Source of the DNA: Nematostella vectensis
Taxonomy: Eukaryota > Cnidaria > Anthozoa > Actiniaria > Edwardsiidae
NCBI RefSeq assembly: GCF_932526225.1
Contig: NC_064042.1
Span: 9,334,540-9,398,539 of the forward strand
Direction: 5' to 3'
Length of the DNA stretch: 64,000 bases
The notes under the pieces are model-generated. The model ran no database searches. It worked only from the letters and a program-made list of their open reading frames with translations, and had not been told where the DNA came from. Of this stretch, positions 13,001-23,100 are shown piece by piece; position 1 is the stretch's first letter, and each line of letters begins with the position of its first letter. Both the position numbers and the translations under genes were made by a program.

Positions 13001-15988
13001 CACATTTGTCTGTCTACCTGTGCAACAAATGATCCGTCTAATATTCAAAGAGCATCAAACCATACCCCAACTTACATTGCACGGTAAGACAGACGGTACC
13101 ACTTGCTCCACTCCCGATGTTATTAGTAGCGGTACACACGTAGCACCCCCCGTCCGATATCTTGACATCGCTGAAGGTAAGAGTCTCCCCAGTCCCCAGA
13201 ACATTCTCTTTTCCGCTCCTGGTCCAGGTCACGTTAGGTGTTGGGTTCCCTGTGGCGCTGCACGTGAGTTCTGCGGTGTTTGTCTTGTTGACCGTTATGT
13301 TTGCGTGAGTTACACTGGGGGGAACTGCAATCAATAAGGATTATTCTATCGATGCAATAAATCTAGTAATGTTACATTGGAATTAACGCCGTATTGTCAC
13401 CAGTTTACTTCCGGGGAGGGCCGACAAAAACATAAAAAAACTGTTAAAATCCGCGCTATTTAACAGGCCATCCGTTCTAAATTATCAATCACACCCTCAA
13501 AGAAACTTCCAATAAACACTCTGCTTTCACATTTTCAATAATTTTTCGCGTTTTCCGTTAAAAATAATCGGAGATTGCTACGTAATCGACCGGAAAAAAA
13601 CTTGTGACAATGCGGCTAGGTTCTTTAAGGGTGATGGGAAATAAATACTCGGGATAAAATTGATGAAAACGAATCCATTTATCATAAAAGTTTGTTGTGA
13701 GGTGAGACCCCTTGATTCCTCACCCCTTTCACCCACTAAATCTAGAGCTGAATTCTTAGCTTGAAATTAATAATTCTTATCAAAGGTAATTCCATAAATT
13801 AATAGCATTGTTATAGTTATTGCAAAAACAATATATTTTCTACCATAATGCGTGGATGTCTAAGAAGACAATGGATGTCTTTTTTTTGCTAAAAAGCAAA
13901 TGATCCATCTCATTCGTTTTTTAATATTTAATAATTTTGATCACTTAACGTAAACGTAAGTTTCAATTTTTCAGTTTACATTTTTCAAAGCGAATTTTGG
14001 CGCAAAGCAGAAAATTAACTAAGAAAAAAGGCACGATCAAAATCATCACAGCCTGTGATGCCTGCCCCCATACCGCAAAAAGTGGGTCTTTTGTTATAGA
14101 AACACCCTCAAATACCATCGTCTTTCCATACGATACCTAAGACTGTACCCTCCCCCTCCCAAGCCAGTCCTAGGTACGTGCCTTCGACAGAGATAAAAAA
14201 ATAAATATAAGATAATGATAATAATAACAACAGCAACAATAAATTACAATGATTACATATGAAATTTATCGACAATATAATATATTGTTGCAAATACCCA
14301 ATACATCCAGGGTAAATTTTGACGCCTCGAAGGTAGTTTCTCCGCCATCATCTACCAAGGTCATCGCATACTCCCCAGCATCTTTAGGCTGGACGTTCTT
14401 GATGATCAGTGTTATGGGGTTGAACGTCGCTGTACTGAGGCTGTACCGAGATTTAAAATCGGTGTAAACTACTGGAGATGGAGGGGGTCCGTCCATCAAT
14501 ATCCCAATCTTAACACCCTTGAAATTAATATCAGCCACACGAACAGATATCGTAGCCGGTGGTGTAATGTTCCAGTACCAGGTCACATTATAGTTTAACG
14601 TCCCTTGCAGTACTTTGGTGATGTCTTCGGGCTTGGAGGTAATGCGTATTGCACCTACAAGGGCAAATTTATGACGCAAATTTAATTCCATAAACTTTTT
14701 GAGGTGATCATATGGCAAATGAATTGTTATACATCAAAAGAGACATTATAAAGACGTTATCGTAGTTGATGTCTGAAGAGTTATTTAGCTTTATTTGTAG
14801 CCATTATATCTGATGACGTACTTCAGTTAACACCAATATAGATAAGCATTACATGTCCAATTTATTTTTGTTAAATAAGGAGTTCACGTTCTTAGTTCAC
14901 GTACATGCAAGTGTGTTGATACTGAAGATTATCGCGAAAAAACACATCCATCTAAACCCGGACATCTTCGGTAGCCACCCGGAAGAAATGTCCACACACA
15001 AAAGTTTGTAAATTCTCAGACTCATCGGGTTCGATTAAAAAGACATTCTTCCATGCATGATCAGTTTCTCTTATTGCTTGAAAAGACATCCCGTCGGGAA
15101 GTAAGGTGAATTGTGCATCTGCTTGAAACATATGCTTTGAATATACTATAAGTGTAAAATTTAGCTGTTTGATGGTAGATAATCAGTTCAATGTGTTTAT
15201 CTGGTGTTTTTGTATGAGTTATTACTCATAAATTTGTCGTTTGTAGCACGATCATAATACCATAATATTGATTTGTGTTCCCTAAATATGTGTATATTCA
15301 TGGTTCTTGTTATAAGCCCTACATATTATCGGCTTCCCTCACTCTGTTCCTCTTAGAACCGACCCTCAAACACCCTCCCTCCCCCTCAAAGATGACCATT
15401 AGCACCCAGCACCCGGGTTGTCATCTCAATCGAATCCTGGCATGTTTTGCCGAAATGAGATAAGCACCTCATTCCCAATAAGCCTCCCATCCTCCAATTA
15501 AAAAATAAAATAAAGACTTCAAGAATTAAATAAGGGTCCAGGACACTTATCATTACGGTAAATTCTTTTTTAGAATTTATAGTATAAAAAAATGGTTTGT
15601 AAAAACATCAACAGATCAAGTTTTCTAAATTATCACAACAGATTATGAAGTATTAGTAATACGTATTGGACGTAATAATACGTATTGCACCTACAAGGGC
15701 AGTATACCGCAAATTTAATTCCATAAGTTTCTAAGATGATCATGTAAGAAATGAATTGTTATACACCAAAAGAAACATTATAGAGACGTTACCGTAGTTG
15801 AAGTATGAACAGTTATTTGTCGCTATTTTCACTGATGACGCACTTCAGTTAACACTGTCGTAAGGCTACCACTAATAAAAATAAGCATTATATGCCCAGA
15901 TTATTTCACGTTCTCACGTTCACGTACCTGCAAGTATGTCAATACTGAAGATGATCGCAATAGACCACTGCCATCTAAACCTGGACAT
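6420..15988 (-). CDS. Ig-superfamily transmembrane receptor gene copy B, full length but frameshifted
   Basis: Complete receptor, about 1,127 aa if the frameshift is bridged. Minus-strand exons: signal peptide 15928..15988 or 14905..14965; V-like 14298..14654; Ig 13076..13324; two-Ig 12098..12611; Ig 11702..11959; Ig 10866..11126; a Cys-containing beta-type module 10036..10284; SEA-like 9339..9448, 9217..9266, 8957..9099; FN3 8596..8880; membrane helix 7773..7895; juxtamembrane 7077..7204; tail 6420..7013. All borders are GT/AG and the phases agree. The 12098..12611 exon is 514 nt where copy A has 516, so the frame breaks near 12327. Either this allele is a pseudogene, the assembly has an error, or the break is polymorphic. 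The ectodomain plus tyrosine-motif tail suggests a cell-surface recognition receptor. Exon boundaries are inferred; the 10036..10284 module is not confidently assigned to a family. Confidence 0.78.
7309..7555. repeat. Inverted repeat in an intron of copy B, related to 60768..60850
   Basis: The left arm (tgtagttccatgaaatatcc) and the right arm (ggatattttctggaactata) face each other, with C/G-rich interiors. A similar single arm occurs at 60768..60850, so this is a dispersed family. The two ORFs here are composition artefacts. Confidence 0.6.
7773..7895 (-). CDS. Transmembrane exon of copy B
   Basis: Encodes one strongly hydrophobic helix (IVGLAVVVAILVLVIIGLIA...) followed by the positively charged stop-transfer WLKR. 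Phase 1-1 exon joining FN3 to the cytoplasmic part. Establishes a type I single-pass membrane protein. Confidence 0.88.
8255..8600 (-). repeat. Minisatellite whose unit repeats the FN3-exon splice donor
   Basis: About eight imperfect copies of a roughly 42-bp unit follow the FN3 exon. On the minus strand each contains the exon tail plus donor (CCCACAG then GTACGTGTG) and a CACGTG. Several copies keep GTACGT; others read GTATGT. The unit length is about 14 codons and stretches of the array are open, encoding repeats of the type TPTGMCASHVTIST. Confidence 0.8.
8596..8880 (-). CDS. Fibronectin type III exon of copy B
   Basis: Phase 1-1 exon of 95 codons with the FN3 hallmarks: PDPFPTIDDV start, GITVTWLNPS with the core Trp, LNDLEPDTLYEVEVTV with the conserved Leu and Tyr, and a final strand. 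It lies between the SEA-like region and the transmembrane exon. Its donor GTACGT at 8594-8595 is the first of a tandem array of donor-like sites in the following intron (8255..8596). Confidence 0.8.
8957..9448 (-). CDS. SEA-like domain exons of copy B
   Basis: Three small exons (9339..9448, 9217..9266, 8957..9099) join with phases 1-0, 0-2 and 2-1. The product contains FNITFRSGSVVVDVMY followed by an amphipathic helix and NFNIDPGSIQSLQC, the strand-helix pattern of SEA domains. SEA domains sit next to the membrane in many adhesion receptors and often autoprocess; no clear GSxxx cleavage site was confirmed. The assignment is by pattern, not by a profile search. Confidence 0.55.
12098..12611 (-). 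other. Frameshifted two-Ig exon in copy B
   Basis: Aligned to 620..1135 of copy A, this exon lacks two bases in the stretch around 12327 (A reads tatagaaattgtcgg, B reads tatagattgtcgg on the plus strand). The upstream frame then ends after VTEKLPTIYNTFKSYSK and the second Ig domain is out of frame. Substitutions between copies also cluster in the N-terminal Ig, around the residues before HLLTC. Confidence 0.85.
13387..13615. mobile_element. MITE family 1, copy in B
   Basis: Same intron position and termini as the element at 1906..2132, so it was already present before the A/B duplication. Confidence 0.75.
14298..14654 (-). CDS. V-like N-terminal domain exon of copy B
   Basis: Counterpart of 2881..3237, with the same length and phases. 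Changes from copy A cluster in the strand and loop following WYWNITPPATIS and in the stretch before TDFKSRYSL. The segment TDFKSRYSLSTATFNPIT is unchanged. Splices downstream to the Ig exon at 13324 and upstream to a signal-peptide exon. Confidence 0.75.
14905..15988 (-). CDS. Two alternative signal-peptide first exons of receptor copy B
   Basis: Leaders at 15928..15988 and 14905..14965, each 61 nt and phase 1 with a GTACGT donor, mirror the copy A pair. Both keep an intact start codon and hydrophobic core, so selection may maintain both. The tract of G residues and the 3-unit satellite element at 16050..16805 lie upstream of the distal leader. Confidence 0.68.
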
Positions 15989-16049
15989 CTTCGATAGCCA
16001 CCCGGAAACAAATATCCACACACAAAATTATGCAAACGACTCAAACGTC

Positions 16050-16805
16050 CCCGGGGGGGGGGGGGGGGGGGGGGGTACTCAGCCTATGTTTGGGTATAGG
16101 GGTACCGCTGGGGGTTTTGAAACCTGACCCTGTTTAGGACAAAAATTCTGAAAAACCATACCCTATTTAGGACAACACCCTTGATTTTAGGACCCTAGTA
16201 AGAACAACACCCTCAATTTTAGGGTGTGACACACTTATTGATTCATAACTTTTTTATTTCAAGCATTAAATCCCAATTACTGAGTCTAGAAAAATGCTGT
16301 CTTTTATCGCAATATTGCAAAATCGCATAACCAATCACCCGGTTAGCACGGCGGGATCAGCGGTTACGAGTTTTAGCAAGGCAACCAAACCGGTACCCTG
16401 TTTAGGACAGACTTGCTTATAATTATGTACCCTGTTCAGGACAGAGCTGAGATGCCTGAAATATTTACCCTGTTAGGACAGAGAGTTTCAGCAAGGCAAC
16501 CAAATCAGTACCCTGTTTAGGACAGACTTGCTTATAATTATGTACCCTGTTCAGGACAGAGCTGAGATGCCTGAAATATTTACCCTGTTAGGACAGAGAG
16601 TTTCAGCAAGGCAACCAAATCAGTACCCTGTTTAGGACAGACTTGCTTATAATTATGTACCCTGTTCAGGACAGAGCTGAGATGCCTGAAATATATACCC
16701 TTGTTAGAACAGAGAGGTCAACGGTCAAGAAACATACCCTGTTCAGCAGCACTTCCCCGTATAGCCCATAAAAGGGAGTACCTCCCCCCCCCCCGGGGGG
16801 CTTAA
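16050..16805. mobile_element. Satellite-carrying element with C/G-run termini (copy B, three units)
   Basis: Same termini and unit as 4636..5690, but only three tandem units (about 16371..16715). The unit number differs between otherwise close duplicates, so the array is unstable. Confidence 0.72.
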
Positions 16806-17493
16806 AAGGCACACTGGGTTCGGTTAAAAAGGCATTCGTCCATGGTTAGTTTCTCTAAAGCGCTCTTATTGTTTCAATGGACATCCCGAAGTCAAGATTT
16901 TAATTTGTGCATCAGTCTGAAATATAAGATGAGGTATAGTAAGTACAAACCGTTATTAATACCTCGATCGTCCCGGCAAAATAAAATTCCGTGGAGCGGT
17001 ATGACAGAGCAATATCTATAGACAAGCTTGCCAAGTTGCGCAGAAATCGGATGTTTAGAAGTGTACCTTTAATTCAAATATTTAGAGTAAGTTGAGGTGA
17101 GATTTGATTGCGAGATATCGGGGATTGAAGTTATGTTAACAGTAGAGGTAGCGTGACATCAGTGACAGACGAAGAGCAAATAGAGCCATCTGTTTCTCCC
17201 AATCTGCTGCTCCCATAATCCGATACTCACACACCCACCTCTCACCCCTCCAACACCCTTTCCAAATTTTTGTGTCTATTTATAATCATTGTAAATTTTA
17301 TACTTTTACGTCCCACAATAGCCATTGACACAGTTTTCCGTACTTTATTTTTCAGTATTTGTAATATAAATATTTTTTAATATAAACTGTCAACAGATCA
17401 AGTCATTTTAAATTCTCACAACAGACTAATAAAAATCCTTATATATAATTAGAAAGAAATTTAATGACTGAATATTTTTTTGCACATACCCAC

Positions 17494-18085
17494 TACATCC
17501 AGGATTAATTTCGACGCCTCGTAAGTACTATATTACTATCAAGCGCATGGCATACTCCCCAGCATCTTTAGGCTGGACGTTCTTGATGACCAGTGTAATG
17601 GGGTTGAACGTCGCTGTACTGAGGCTGTACCGTAGCTGATAAACGTCTGGAACTGGTGGCGATCCGTCTTGCACTCGGAACCAATCGGAACACCCTTGAA
17701 ATTAACATCAGCCATACGAATATTTAACGAATATTTATCGTAGCCGGTGGTGTAATGTTCCAGTGCCAGGTCACATTATAGTTTAAAGCCGCATTGTCAC
17801 CAGTTTACTTCGGAGGTCCGTCGGAAACCTCAACCGTCAAAAGACAAAAGAATATATTAGAATCCGCACTATATAACGGGCCATCCGCTCTAAATTATCA
17901 GTCAAATCCTCGAAGAAAATTCCAAAAGACACGCTGCTTTTAAAATTGTGAAATATTTTCCGCAGTTTCCGTTAAAAATCATCGGAGATTGTTACGTAAT
18001 CGACCGGAAGTAAACTGGTGACAATTCGGCTTGCAGTAATGGTGATGTTGTCCGGCTTAGAACTAATATGTATTGCACCTACAAA
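17494..18085 (-). pseudogene. Decayed V-like exon of receptor copy C
   Basis: Clearly related to 2881..3237 and 14298..14654 on the minus strand, but with several indels and split by a ~243-bp inverted-repeat element at 17788..18030. The N-terminal coding part resumes at about 18031..18085. It cannot encode an intact domain. The matching leader exon at 19278..19335 remains open. Confidence 0.78.
17788..18030. mobile_element. MITE family 1 inserted in V-like exon C
   Basis: Termini gccgcattgtcaccag and ctggtgacaattcggc are inverted repeats matching the other two copies. It sits inside the V-like coding sequence, between the part at 17494..17787 and the part at 18031..18085, explaining the loss of this exon. 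Confidence 0.78.
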
Positions 18086-18767
18086 GAAATCATAATGTTC
18101 GCTAAAATGATGATAGTTTAAATCACTTTGTGATCAATTTACTAAAAATCACTAACTTTGTACAAATATATTGTTCATACTAACGCCAAAAGCGTTGTTT
18201 GAATCATTAAAGCTTCGTAGTTGCTAACGTCGTTAACGATGACTTTTGATGCCAATTGTCCATTAAATGAAAAAGCATTAATTGGTAATCTATATAAAAT
18301 TACAAAGGAAACGCATTTTATTCTCGCTGATATTGATACCACAATTATGCAACTATGCAAACAATTCAGGTTCAATCGTATTAATTGTTCCCAAAAATCA
18401 TTAATCCATGGTTGGTTGCCTGATAGAGCGCTCTGATTGTTTGAAATGACGTCCCGTCGAAAAGTCCCGAGGGTGACCGCTTAATAGTGGTCTGATGAGC
18501 ATTCACCCGGACCCTCATCGTTTGATATATTTACCAGGTTTTTTTTTCACAAACTTTTAATTGATCTTTCAATTATTTGGTTAAACCAGACGCATTGCCA
18601 AATAACGTCGGAAAATATAATTCGAGTAATTTTATTTATATAACAAGCCCTTAAAATTGTTGTGCATCTCTGGTGCATGAAGATCCGTGTGATAAGCCCT
18701 ACATTGCATACAGTGAAATCTCCATATAACGGACACTCGGAACATTCAGTAGTGAGCGCGAAAAACC

Positions 18768-18890
18768 AACCAAAATATCTCACGAAAATGTTGTGTGAGT
18801 ATTTTAGGTGAGTTTTAATGCCTCAGACTTAGGCATTACAGTTCACCCAGAACAAGTCCAACAACACTTTCGTGAGATATTTTGGTAAGT
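18768..18890. repeat. Short hairpin-forming inverted repeat
   Basis: Arms near 18768..18797 and 18862..18890 (core caaaatatctcacgaaaatg against its complement) enclose about 65 bp. Lies between receptor copy C relics and the CCDC39 gene. No gene seen in 18100..19270 apart from C remnants. Confidence 0.6.
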
Positions 18891-19277
18891 TTTCCGAGCT
18901 CTTCTGCTTCAAATAGACTAAAAAGGTATAATGTAAGTACCCCCACCCCCCCCCCCCCTAGGCTTTGACTAGCCACCCGATTTTAACAAGGAACTGTGCG
19001 AATAAGGAAAAAAAATAACACTGGTAGACGGCGCTGGAATCTTCCACTGTACTCAAAGCTTGGCATATTGCTTAAAGAATGAGAGTTTAAATCAATTTTT
19101 GAATTTTGACAATTGACAATGCAGTGAGATCAATTATTTTGTGAGAATCGCCAAGTATCTTCATTCCTGTAGCTACAGCACGTCAGGAATTCTCCCTTGC
19201 AGCCGTTCTGGACTCATCGCGCATATTTGTTTTCTAAATATTGACCAAACATTTCTGTTTACGCTAATTCAAATTAC

Positions 19278-19335
19278 CTTCAGCAAGTGTATGGATCAAC
19301 ATCGCAATTAACCACAGCCATATAAACCCGGACAT
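19278..19335 (-). CDS. Signal-peptide first exon of receptor copy C
   Basis: 58-nt exon encoding MSGFIWLWLIAMLIHTLAE, a typical secretory leader, ending in phase 1 at a GTAATT donor. It matches the leader exons of copies A and B in sequence and phase. Its natural partner, the V-like exon near 17.5-18.1 kb, is destroyed. It could be a relic or could splice over the dead exon to copy B's exons; that is untested. Confidence 0.6.
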
Positions 19336-19339
19336 CTTC

Positions 19340-20103
19340 GATAGCCACACAAGCAATTACGAGAGCACCAGGGAAGGCACCGCGCCTCGAAAAAAGTGAA
19401 CTTTTAGCTTTTAAGGCCAGCTACTTCGGTCCAGGAGTTCATAAAAGAGTGGGCCAAAAACAAGAATTCCAAGAAAGGGGTACCAGATCATTGTTCTTCC
19501 GTGGATTTCCTTATGTTTCCTGTTTACCAAACGTGTGAAAAATAGGGGGGACCCGCTCGGCCCACACCTAGACCCGCCCCTGCATACGCGACCTTGCAAT
19601 TTGCATCAGCTGGAGAAGTAAAATCAGGGGTGGGGTATTCAGGGTGATAGTAGGCAATAGTTTAGGATGCTCTACACCCTCCCTTTTTGACAATTTTTTG
19701 GTATATTTTCGTATTAGTTCTTCACCCCTTATTTTCTTCATTAGTTTAACCTCAATTTTCTTCCATAAAGTGGGCTTAATATTAGCTAGATATTCTTGAA
19801 ACAGCATACATGAAGTATTTTGCTTTTTGCTCGCGGGCGCTCGCTTATCCGGGACCTTATGTTTTGGCGGTTACCACAACAACACACAGCCAGTCTTTAT
19901 GTATGAACTGTCTTCTTTGCAGGAAAACAGATATTAATTTTTACTTTTTTCTGCAATTCGTGCAGAATAATCACACGAAAAGACCAATTGGAGACATCTT
20001 ATTCTCTATTATAGCGGCTCCACACGTACTTAGTATTTACAGACGCTTTTGGTCAAGGTTTTAGGAATATTTTCTGCGGAACGTCTTGTCTGCTTTCATC
20101 AAA
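19340..20103. other. Intergenic region upstream of CCDC39
   Basis: Divergent interval between the minus-strand receptor cluster and plus-strand CCDC39. Contains an element end (cctagacccgcccctg near 19566) like the MITE at 56711..56879, and a candidate RFX site at 19870..19883. No supported coding sequence. Confidence 0.6.
19870..19883 (+). promoter_or_regulatory. Candidate X-box (RFX site) upstream of CCDC39
   Basis: GTTACC AC AACAAC, an imperfect X-box with one mismatch in the second half-site, about 220 bp before the start codon. RFX factors drive motile-cilium genes in animals, so the position is plausible, but a 14-bp degenerate match may be chance. Confidence 0.25.
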
Positions 20104-23100
20104 ATGGATGAAATCTTGAGCGATATAAACTTTGACGAAGGTATTGCCATGCCGGTGGCAAATACGGCAAACAAGCAACTAGAGGCTGAGGTAAGATATC
20201 TCGGAACAATCTCGAGTTTCGTACAACTATTTGTATGATATTACTTCGATGAAATAGATGCAACATCTTTATTCCTAACAGCATTTCTACTTCATTTTGT
20301 TTGGTTGATGACTATACTACCGATGATTTATACCAAAAATACAAGCTTATTTGTTTTATTTTTGTTGTTAAAAAGGTCGATGCCACCCAGAAGAACTTGG
20401 TTATGACCAAGGACCAGTTGGAAGAGCACAAAGATCGAATTTACGCCATGAGTGAGCACCTGAAAAATGTCCAGCAAGAATTATACCATACCCAGGAACT
20501 GCTGAATGCCAGGAAGCGAGAGATTGAGACTGAGAACCACTTACGCCAAGTTGGTAGGTCTTATGATACAGCAATATAAGTAAATATGATAGGACATGAT
20601 AATAGAAATCGTCGGACTGGACTGTTGGATGAACAGCCCGTCTACTAGATGCATGGGTCAGATGTTGGACAAATTAGTGTCCTAGGGGGGAAACAAAATG
20701 GTCAGCTATAAAAAAAAACAAAAAAAAAAAACAAAGGAAGGGATAAAATCATTTTCTGGAAGAGGAGTGTGTGGATTTTGTAGACACTTGACAAAACACA
20801 TTCATGATTTTGTTCTTATTGATTGTTTTCTTCTATCATGTGGACTCAGATTGAAGCAAGACTTTGTACAGATTGGCAGAGTTTCGAAAAAAATGAGTGG
20901 ATCGGCAGATTAGGAGACCCCTATTCAACCCCCCCTTTTCAAATGTAAAACTATATTTCACAGCTTCCTCTGCTACCCTATTGATTGTCATTACTATTGT
21001 CTTTTTAGCTGAAAGAGAAGAAGGCAGGCTGAAAAATGATATCCGAAGATTAACTAATGAAATTAATGATTTGAAAGAAAAGAGAAATATCTATGAGGTA
21101 AGGCAGATACAAAATTATCTGTTGTACATTTAACATTTCCACTGGTTTCTTGTAAAGGCATCATGTTATTGTGTGGAGTTAATGTTTTCATTTTGGGTGC
21201 TTTTAGAACAATATTTTTAAGAATACTCAGAAGCTTGAGGATCTAAAAGCCCAGATGAACTGGGACCAGAAGGCTCTAGAAGCATGGCTTGAGGAGTCTG
21301 CTCGCAAGGACGAGGATGCCTTAACATTGCAAAAGTACACCAGGTCTGATGAGGCTAAGATCAAGGTACGTCCATACTGGGAGTAGGATGTGGATGTCAA
21401 GTGAGTGCACTCCTGAGGGATACTTGACTACAAATGCTGTATGATGGTGGCTGTCCATCAAGGATAGGGCATTCCTTTTTTTTTGTTGTTTTCACAGACA
21501 GAGCAAAAAATGGCATGAAATTTTCCAATTCTCAATATATAAGCTCAAGATTCCGCATACAAGGAGTTCCTCTGACCCAAAGCTTAATTCAAAATTTTAA
21601 AGAAATTTAGAAGGTATGAAATTTAGATATTAGCAAGCAAAGTTGGCTTAATTTCTGATCAGAGCCCAACTTCTCCCTAAAAAACGAGGAGAATTCATAC
21701 TTTGAACATTTGAAAATTGCACTTCAAGCCTCATGCAAACAAAAAATATCTATAATTTAATACTTATTATGTATACTATAGTTCTTTTTATTATTTATGA
21801 AATCTAACGTCCTTCACACTGTCGGCCTAGACTAGCTAAGTTATTTGCCGACAGTGTGTTGTAAAATATTATTTGTAAAAGAAAATAAAAAAACTGTTCT
21901 GTTCTGTTCTGTTCAGACGAATCCATTAGAAAAAATACTTTTTGATATGTTGGATTACATATCATAAGGGGCCTCTATGCAAAAATTCAAGCTTAACGAA
22001 ATTAACCAGACTTTATTTGGGAAAACTTACCATTATATTGCTCTGTCGTTCCCACATACAAGATGTAACTTGTTATAACCCTGATTTAACCTCTTTTTGT
22101 TGTTGCTCACATATAATATGTAACTTGTTCTATAACTTTGATTTAAGGTTGCCATTTTGGTAAGTAAGGATGTGCTAATAATATGAAACCCTCTTGCTAC
22201 TGTTAACTCCCTTGCTAGGAAAAACACTGCAGTGAATACTAGAATAAGCTTGTTGTGTTTTATTTTTATCAGGAGCTTTCTCTGCAAATGGAAAGAATGA
22301 CCGATGAGGCTGGCAAGAAGCGCAAAAACCTAGAGCATGAATTGACACAAACAATGACTGCACAGGTACTGCATATTGTGAAATGACTTTTCAAGCCAGC
22401 GTTTCTTTCAGTTCTAGCTTTGTTCCATGAAAAAGGAAAACATCATGTGATTAATTGTTCAGGCTTTGCTTTTCAAGCCTGAGGAACTGTTTTTAATCAA
22501 GTGTGAAAAACCGTCTGTATACATTGGGGACTGTAAATCTCTTGTCTCCTCTGATAACAGTTTGAGCTGGTGGTCCCTATTTAAGTTGTAATTCACTGAT
22601 CTGTTTGAATATAGAAAAGGATCATCTTCAGTAACATGTGCTTTCTTGATGTTAGTTTAGGATATACAAATGTTAAATTTATTTGTATTTCTTGATAGAT
22701 TGAGCTTGACAAGACTGCAGAAGAGTTCCGCAAGGCCCACTCTGATCGCCAGGAGCTACTCAGGCAGTGGGAGAGTACCATTGAACAGATGCAGAAACGA
22801 GACAGGGAAATGGATGTTCTTGCTGTGGTGGGTAATCATCCTGTATTGAACGCTAACCACCTCACCATCCAACAGACGTAGAATGGATATCCCAGCTATT
22901 GCGGTCGGGTGAGGTTGGGTTTTGCCCAATTGTAAGGTTTATAAAAGAGGAGAGGCTTGCATTTCTGGGCTTTCCTGCTAAAATATTGGTTTTAATAGAT
23001 AATTCCACTTTTGTGAACACCAGAAAACCTGTTTTTTGGCAAACAACAGATTGCTGTAGTAATGTTTTACAAGATTCTGCATTTAATCAAACTCAAATAC

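Larger units (their letters stand above)
11481..17434. repeat. Segmental duplication, right copy (partner 1..6313)
   Basis: Second copy of the receptor block. Similarity stops near 17434, after which the decayed V-like exon C begins. This gives a tandem array in the order C, B, A along the minus strand. Confidence 0.9.
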
